This document shows, piece by piece, positions 60,098-64,000 of a stretch of DNA of 64,000 bases (position 1 is its first letter; every line of letters begins with the position of its first letter). The notes below the pieces were generated by a model. That model was not told the origin of the DNA and made no database searches. It saw only the letters and a program-made list of their open reading frames with translations. The DNA lies in contig NZ_CP041185.1 in NCBI RefSeq assembly GCF_006517255.1, forward strand, positions 930,001-994,000, written 5' to 3'. This DNA is from Janthinobacterium tructae. Its GTDB lineage: Bacteria; Pseudomonadota; Gammaproteobacteria; Burkholderiales; Burkholderiaceae_D. Made by a program: the position numbers and the translations under genes.

Positions 60098-61646
60098 CTC
60101 CTTCGCCTTCCTGTTCGGCTATCTGCCCATCGTGCTGGCCGGCTATTTTCTGCTGGACCGATTGACGTCCTCCGCCAGCTGGCGCCTGGCGCCAGCCGTG
60201 TGGCTGGCGCTCGCCTCGCTGTTCTTCTATGCCTGGTGGGACGTGCGCTATTTGCCGCTGCTGCTGGCGTCGATCTGCGTCAATTACGGCGCCGGCCGCC
60301 TGATCGGTGCGCGTGCGGGCGCGGCCCGCAAGCGCGTGCTGGTGGCGGCCCTGGCGCTGAACCTGGGCTTGCTTGCCTACTATAAATATGCGAATTTCTT
60401 CATCGACAGCGTCAACGCAGTCGCCGTGGCCGCCGGTGCTGGCGCTGGCAGCCTGCCGTGGTCCGGCCTCGACATCATCCTGCCGATCGGCATCTCGTTT
60501 TTCACCTTCACGCAGATCGCCTTCCTCGTCGATTGCTACCGGGGCGAGGTGCGCGAGTACCGTTTCATTCATTACGTGCTGTTCGTCAGCTATTTCCCCC
60601 ATTTGATCGCCGGCCCCGTGCTGCACCACCGCGACATGATGCCGCAGTTCGCCGATCCGGCCAACGCCCACCCGCGCGCCGCCAATTTCGCCATCGGCCT
60701 GTCGATCTTTACCATCGGACTGGCCAAAAAAGTGCTGATCGCCGACAACCTGTCGCCACTGGCCATGCCCGTCTTCGCGGCCGGGGCCACACCCACCCTG
60801 ATCGAGGCCTGGATCGGCGTGCTGGCCTACACCTTCCAGCTGTATTTCGACTTTTCCGGCTATTCGGACATGGCCATCGGCCTGTCGCGCCTGTTCGGCG
60901 TGAAATTGCCGCTGAACTTCAATTCGCCGTACAAGGCGGCCAATATCGCCGATTTCTGGCGCCGTTGGCACATGACCTTGTCGCGTTTCCTGCGCGATTA
61001 CTTATATATTCCCCTGGGCGGCAGCCGCCACGGCGAAGCCATGCGCTACCGCAACCTGATGCTGACCATGCTGCTGGGCGGCTTGTGGCATGGCGCCGGC
61101 TGGACCTTCGTCATCTGGGGCGGCTTGCACGGCCTGTACCTGGTGCTGCAGCAGGCGTGGCAACGGGTCTTTGGCGCGGCGCCGGGGTACTGCTGGCTGC
61201 GCTGGTGGCCCGGCGTGTTGACCTTTCTTGCCGTCATGCTGGCCTGGATCTACTTCCGCGCGCCCGACGTGGCCACGGCCTGGGACATCAGCGGCGCGCT
61301 GGTGGGCGCGAATGGCGTGAGCCTGCCGCGCGGCCTGGCCAGCCATGCGGCCAGCCTGGCGCAATGGGGCTTGCACCCCGCGTTCGACGGCATCCGCTGG
61401 ATCGAACTGGCGGGGCCGGGCTTGCCCGTGCTGCTGGGCGCCATGTTGCTGGCTTTCAAGGCGCCCAACACGCAAGAAATATTCTTTCTGTACGAGCCTG
61501 CCATTGAAAGAATATTTCAACCTTCAGGGCACTGGGCCTTCAGCTGGCGCCCCACGCGCCGCTGGAGCGTGGGCTTTGCCGCGCTGTTCGTCGCCTGCAT
61601 CTTCGGGATGAACCGCGTTACCGAATTTCTCTACTTCCAGTTCTGA
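60087..61646 (+). CDS. MBOAT-family O-acyltransferase (AlgI-like)
   Basis: 519 residues from ATG 60087 with AGGAGG upstream. About 11-12 membrane helices. The MBOAT signature is clear: LPIGISFFTFTQIAFLVDCY, YFPHLIAGPVLHHRDMMPQF, YFDFSGYSDMAIGLSRLFGV, FWRRWHMTLSRFLRDYLYIP and the catalytic His335 in GGLWHGAGWTF. AlgI-type enzymes pass acetyl groups across the inner membrane to periplasmic partners. The two AlgJ/AlgX-like proteins that follow would be those partners, acetylating the exopolysaccharide. Confidence 0.94.
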   Translation: MLFNSFAFLFGYLPIVLAGYFLLDRLTSSASWRLAPAVWLALASLFFYAWWDVRYLPLLLASICVNYGAGRLIGARAGAARKRVLVAALALNLGLLAYYKYANFFIDSVNAVAVAAGAGAGSLPWSGLDIILPIGISFFTFTQIAFLVDCYRGEVREYRFIHYVLFVSYFPHLIAGPVLHHRDMMPQFADPANAHPRAANFAIGLSIFTIGLAKKVLIADNLSPLAMPVFAAGATPTLIEAWIGVLAYTFQLYFDFSGYSDMAIGLSRLFGVKLPLNFNSPYKAANIADFWRRWHMTLSRFLRDYLYIPLGGSRHGEAMRYRNLMLTMLLGGLWHGAGWTFVIWGGLHGLYLVLQQAWQRVFGAAPGYCWLRWWPGVLTFLAVMLAWIYFRAPDVATAWDISGALVGANGVSLPRGLASHAASLAQWGLHPAFDGIRWIELAGPGLPVLLGAMLLAFKAPNTQEIFFLYEPAIERIFQPSGHWAFSWRPTRRWSVGFAALFVACIFGMNRVTEFLYFQF

Positions 61647-61648
61647 GC

Positions 61649-62839
61649 ATGGACACTGCCGGCCGCCGCTATCTTGTCTGCTTCCTCGCCTGCGTCGCCC
61701 TGGTGCTCGGCGCCGTCTCGTTCATGAATTACCAGGTCGACCCCTACCTGCTGCACCAGTGGGACAGTCCCTTGCTGCAGCGTCCGCGCCAGCTGAACGA
61801 AAAGCTCGGCGCCTGGGCCAAGACCTATGCCGTGGCGCGCTACCGGCCGGCCATCATCTACATCGGCAATTCGCGCACGGAAATGGGCTTGCCGACGGGC
61901 GTGCGTGCCATGTTCGACGGCAAGAGGATCTTCAACAGCGCCGTCTCTGGCGCCTCGATCGGCGACGCTATCCGCCTGGCCGAGCATGCGGCCAGGGTCA
62001 GCCGCGTCGAGACCATGGTGTGGGGCATCGACGCGCCCACTTTTTCCCTGGACATGGGCGCGGCGCGCGTGGAAGACAGCCTGACGGGCGCCCGGCACGG
62101 CTTTTTCGTCCAGCGCGCCTTGGTCAACCTGAAGCGCGGCCTGACCTTGGACATGACGCAGGACAGCGTGCGCATCCTGACAGGCCATGCCGGCGATACC
62201 TGCCGCTCCAACCTGGCCGTGTACGGGCAGCGCGACGAGACGTGCACCCTCAAGGGCATCAAGCACTGGCTCGGCACCAAGGACGCCATTCCCGTGCGGT
62301 TGCAGGAATTCGGCGACGGCCTGGGGCCGACACCGCCCTCGACACCAGCGCTCGACGCCAGTATCGGCAAGCTGTGCCGGCCAGGCATGCGCCTGCGCCT
62401 GTACATCAACCCCACGCACGCGCTGACCTTGTACGCGCTGCACTTGCGCGGCAAGTGGGATGCCATGCAGGCCTGGCAACGCGCCCTGGTGCAGGTCATC
62501 GAACGCCACCGCAGGCAGGGCTGCGACGTGCGCCTGCATGATTTTTCCGGCTTCAACAGCATCACGAGCGAAGCGACCCCGCTCGTCAGCGGCAAGCCCG
62601 ACATGCATTATTACTGGGAAGTGTCGCATTACCGGGACAACGTGGGCCGCTTGATCCTGGCGCGTCTGTTCGGCGGCGGCACGCCGCCGCCGGCCGATTT
62701 CGGCGTCGAGCTGACGCAGGCCAACATCGACGCCCACCAGGCGGCCACGCGCGCCGCGCGCGAGCGCTATCGCGTGGAACACGCGCGCGAGGCGGCCTAT
62801 GCGCAGCGGGTGCTGGACGGGCCGCTGATCCGGCGATGA
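61649..62839 (+). CDS. SGNH-like periplasmic protein, partner of the MBOAT enzyme (copy 1)
   Basis: 396 residues, 2 bases after the MBOAT stop. One N-terminal membrane anchor (YLVCFLACVALVLGAVSFMN) leads to a periplasmic domain with NYQVDPYLLHQWDSPLLQR. The SGNH-type nucleophile is probably Ser75 in IYIGNSRTEMGL, and the Asp/His pair D318 and H327 in DMHYYWEVSHYRDN. This layout resembles AlgJ/AlgX-type O-acetyltransferases, though similarity is only in motifs. It should attach acetyl groups to the polysaccharide. A near copy follows at 62886. Confidence 0.8.
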   Translation: MDTAGRRYLVCFLACVALVLGAVSFMNYQVDPYLLHQWDSPLLQRPRQLNEKLGAWAKTYAVARYRPAIIYIGNSRTEMGLPTGVRAMFDGKRIFNSAVSGASIGDAIRLAEHAARVSRVETMVWGIDAPTFSLDMGAARVEDSLTGARHGFFVQRALVNLKRGLTLDMTQDSVRILTGHAGDTCRSNLAVYGQRDETCTLKGIKHWLGTKDAIPVRLQEFGDGLGPTPPSTPALDASIGKLCRPGMRLRLYINPTHALTLYALHLRGKWDAMQAWQRALVQVIERHRRQGCDVRLHDFSGFNSITSEATPLVSGKPDMHYYWEVSHYRDNVGRLILARLFGGGTPPPADFGVELTQANIDAHQAATRAARERYRVEHAREAAYAQRVLDGPLIRR

Positions 62840-62885
62840 TGCAAAGCCACACAAATACGCCATTTTTCACCTTCCAATGCTGATC

Positions 62886-64000
62886 ATGGACACTTCCGCC
62901 CGCCGCTACCTCGCCATCTTTTTTGCCTGCGTACTGGCCGCGCTGGCCCTCGTTTCGGCCGTGAATTACCACGTCGACCCGTACTTGCTGCACCAGTGGG
63001 ACAGCCCGCTGCTGCAGCGATTGCGCCCGACGACGGAAAAACTCAGCGTGTGGGGCAAGACATATGCCGTGGCGCGCTACCGGCCCGCCGTCGTGTATAT
63101 CGGCAACTCGCGCACGGAAATGGGCTTGCCGGCGAACAGCGCGCGCACCTTATTTGAAGGCAAGAGCGTCTTCAACAGCGCCGTCTCGGGCGCCTCGATC
63201 GGCGAGGCCATGCGCCTGGCCGAGCACGCGGCCAGGGTCAGCCATGTCGACACCATGGTGTGGGGCATCGACGCCCCCTCGTTCTCGCTGGAACTGGGCT
63301 CGGCCGGCGTGGAACCGGGCCTGACTGATGGCGGCCCCGCGTTCTTCGCGCGGCGCGCCTTGCTCAATATCAAGCGCGGCCTGACTGTCGACATGACGCG
63401 CGACACCTGGCGCATCCTCAGCGGCAGCTATGACGGCGTTTGCCTGTCCAGCCTGGCGCTGCACGGCCAGCGCGACGAGTCCTGCCTCACCAGCCGCAAC
63501 CGTACCTGGACCGGTACGGCGCGCGCCTTCACGCCGCGTCTGCAGGAATTCAGTGACGGCCTGGGGCCGACCGAACCTGCGCTGCGCGCCTTCGACGCGA
63601 GTGTCGGCAAACTGTGCCGGGGCGGCACGCGCTTGCGCCTGTACATCAATCCCACGCATGCGCTCACGCTCGACGCCCTGTACTGGCGCGGCAAGTGGGA
63701 CGCCATGGAAACATGGCAGCGCGACCTGGCGCAGATGGCCGGGCGCTACCGGCGCCAGGGCTGCGACGTGCGCCTGTTTGATTTTTCCGGCTTCAACAGC
63801 ATCACCAGCGAAGCTATCCCGCAGGTGACGGGCGCGCGCGACATGCGCTATTACTGGGAAGCATCGCACTACCGCGACAATGTCGGCCGCTTCATCCTCG
63901 CGCGCCTGTTCGGCGGCCCTGAGCCGGTGCCGGCGGACTTCGGCGTCGAGCTGACGGAAACGGGCATCGCGGCCCACCATGCGGTCACGCGCGCCGCGCG
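62886..64000 (+). CDS. SGNH-like periplasmic protein, copy 2 (3' end cut by window)
   Basis: At least 371 residues, open to the window edge, from ATG 62886. It is a close paralogue of the preceding protein: the anchor YLAIFFACVLAALALVSAVN, VDPYLLHQWDSPLLQRLRPT, the nucleophile motif VYIGNSRTEMGLP and the His motif EASHYRDNVG are all shared. The most divergent part is the middle (about residues 140-235). The pair may act on two positions or two sugars of the repeat unit. Confidence 0.8.
   Translation, partial: MDTSARRYLAIFFACVLAALALVSAVNYHVDPYLLHQWDSPLLQRLRPTTEKLSVWGKTYAVARYRPAVVYIGNSRTEMGLPANSARTLFEGKSVFNSAVSGASIGEAMRLAEHAARVSHVDTMVWGIDAPSFSLELGSAGVEPGLTDGGPAFFARRALLNIKRGLTVDMTRDTWRILSGSYDGVCLSSLALHGQRDESCLTSRNRTWTGTARAFTPRLQEFSDGLGPTEPALRAFDASVGKLCRGGTRLRLYINPTHALTLDALYWRGKWDAMETWQRDLAQMAGRYRRQGCDVRLFDFSGFNSITSEAIPQVTGARDMRYYWEASHYRDNVGRFILARLFGGPEPVPADFGVELTETGIAAHHAVTRAA

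Noticed and set aside
1..64000. CRISPR arrays, tRNA, rRNA, insertion sequences, prophage genes
   Set aside because: Gaps are short and none shows regular spaced repeats, cloverleaf-like sequence, transposase or phage genes.

Overview
The window is high-GC chromosomal DNA from a betaproteobacterium of the Oxalobacteraceae (Janthinobacterium, Massilia or Duganella-like). The main reason is gene content: a split XrtA (exosortase A, PEP-CTERM type) exopolysaccharide locus with prsK/prsR, beta-proteobacterial receptor types, PurL and PurT, an ISC-type ferredoxin, LpxO and Amj. This placement is inferred from content and composition, not from a marker gene. No tRNA, rRNA, CRISPR array, insertion sequence or prophage was seen.

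Layout. 1-9.3 kb: a truncated REC-TPR response regulator, a GGDEF diguanylate cyclase and purL, followed by a clear terminator. Then comes a strikingly AT-rich DUF3800 gene that looks acquired, and an Amj lipid II flippase gene carrying two compensating frameshifts. 9.6-20.2 kb: a TerB-like protein, a lipoprotein, and a LuxR regulator sandwiched between two paralogous secreted proteins. Next is a five-gene unit encoding a TerY-type VWA protein, a PP2C phosphatase, a membrane protein kinase and two secreted MORN-repeat proteins. 20.2-27 kb: nadB divergent from a polyprenyl-phosphate sugar transferase, prsK and prsR. 27-43.4 kb: mostly housekeeping and accessory single genes. These are membrane proteins, a DUF1439 lipoprotein, an M13 peptidase, ferredoxin, lpxO, a thioesterase, a chemoreceptor, an MFS exporter with a frameshifted LysR regulator, a VOC protein, purT, DUF6678-like and EcsC-like genes.

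43.4-64 kb: a large exopolysaccharide region in two divergent arms. The minus arm encodes a GNAT protein, an acyl carrier protein, hydrolases 2 and 1, a glycosyltransferase and a TPR protein. The plus arm encodes an AMP-forming ligase, a PLP decarboxylase and an asparagine-synthase-like enzyme. Beyond these lie a polysaccharide deacetylase and an O-antigen-ligase-like polymerase (minus strand), then a GT2-GT4 fusion, a flippase, another glycosyltransferase, an MBOAT acyltransferase and two tandem SGNH-like proteins (the last truncated). A perfect FNR-type box, TTGAT-N4-ATCAA, sits between the two arms.

How the genes work together (inference). The sugar transferase starts a lipid-linked polysaccharide, glycosyltransferases extend it, the flippase and ligase/polymerase export and assemble it, and the deacetylase and MBOAT/SGNH proteins adjust acetylation. 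The ligase, ACP, decarboxylase, amidotransferase and hydrolase set appears to make or attach a small acyl or amino substituent of unknown identity. PrsK/PrsR (with a sigma-54 GAFTGA motif) and perhaps an FNR-type regulator control it. The exosortase itself and PEP-CTERM substrates are not in the window. The most interesting less-described units are the TerY/PP2C/kinase/MORN operon and the ACP-centred modification set.
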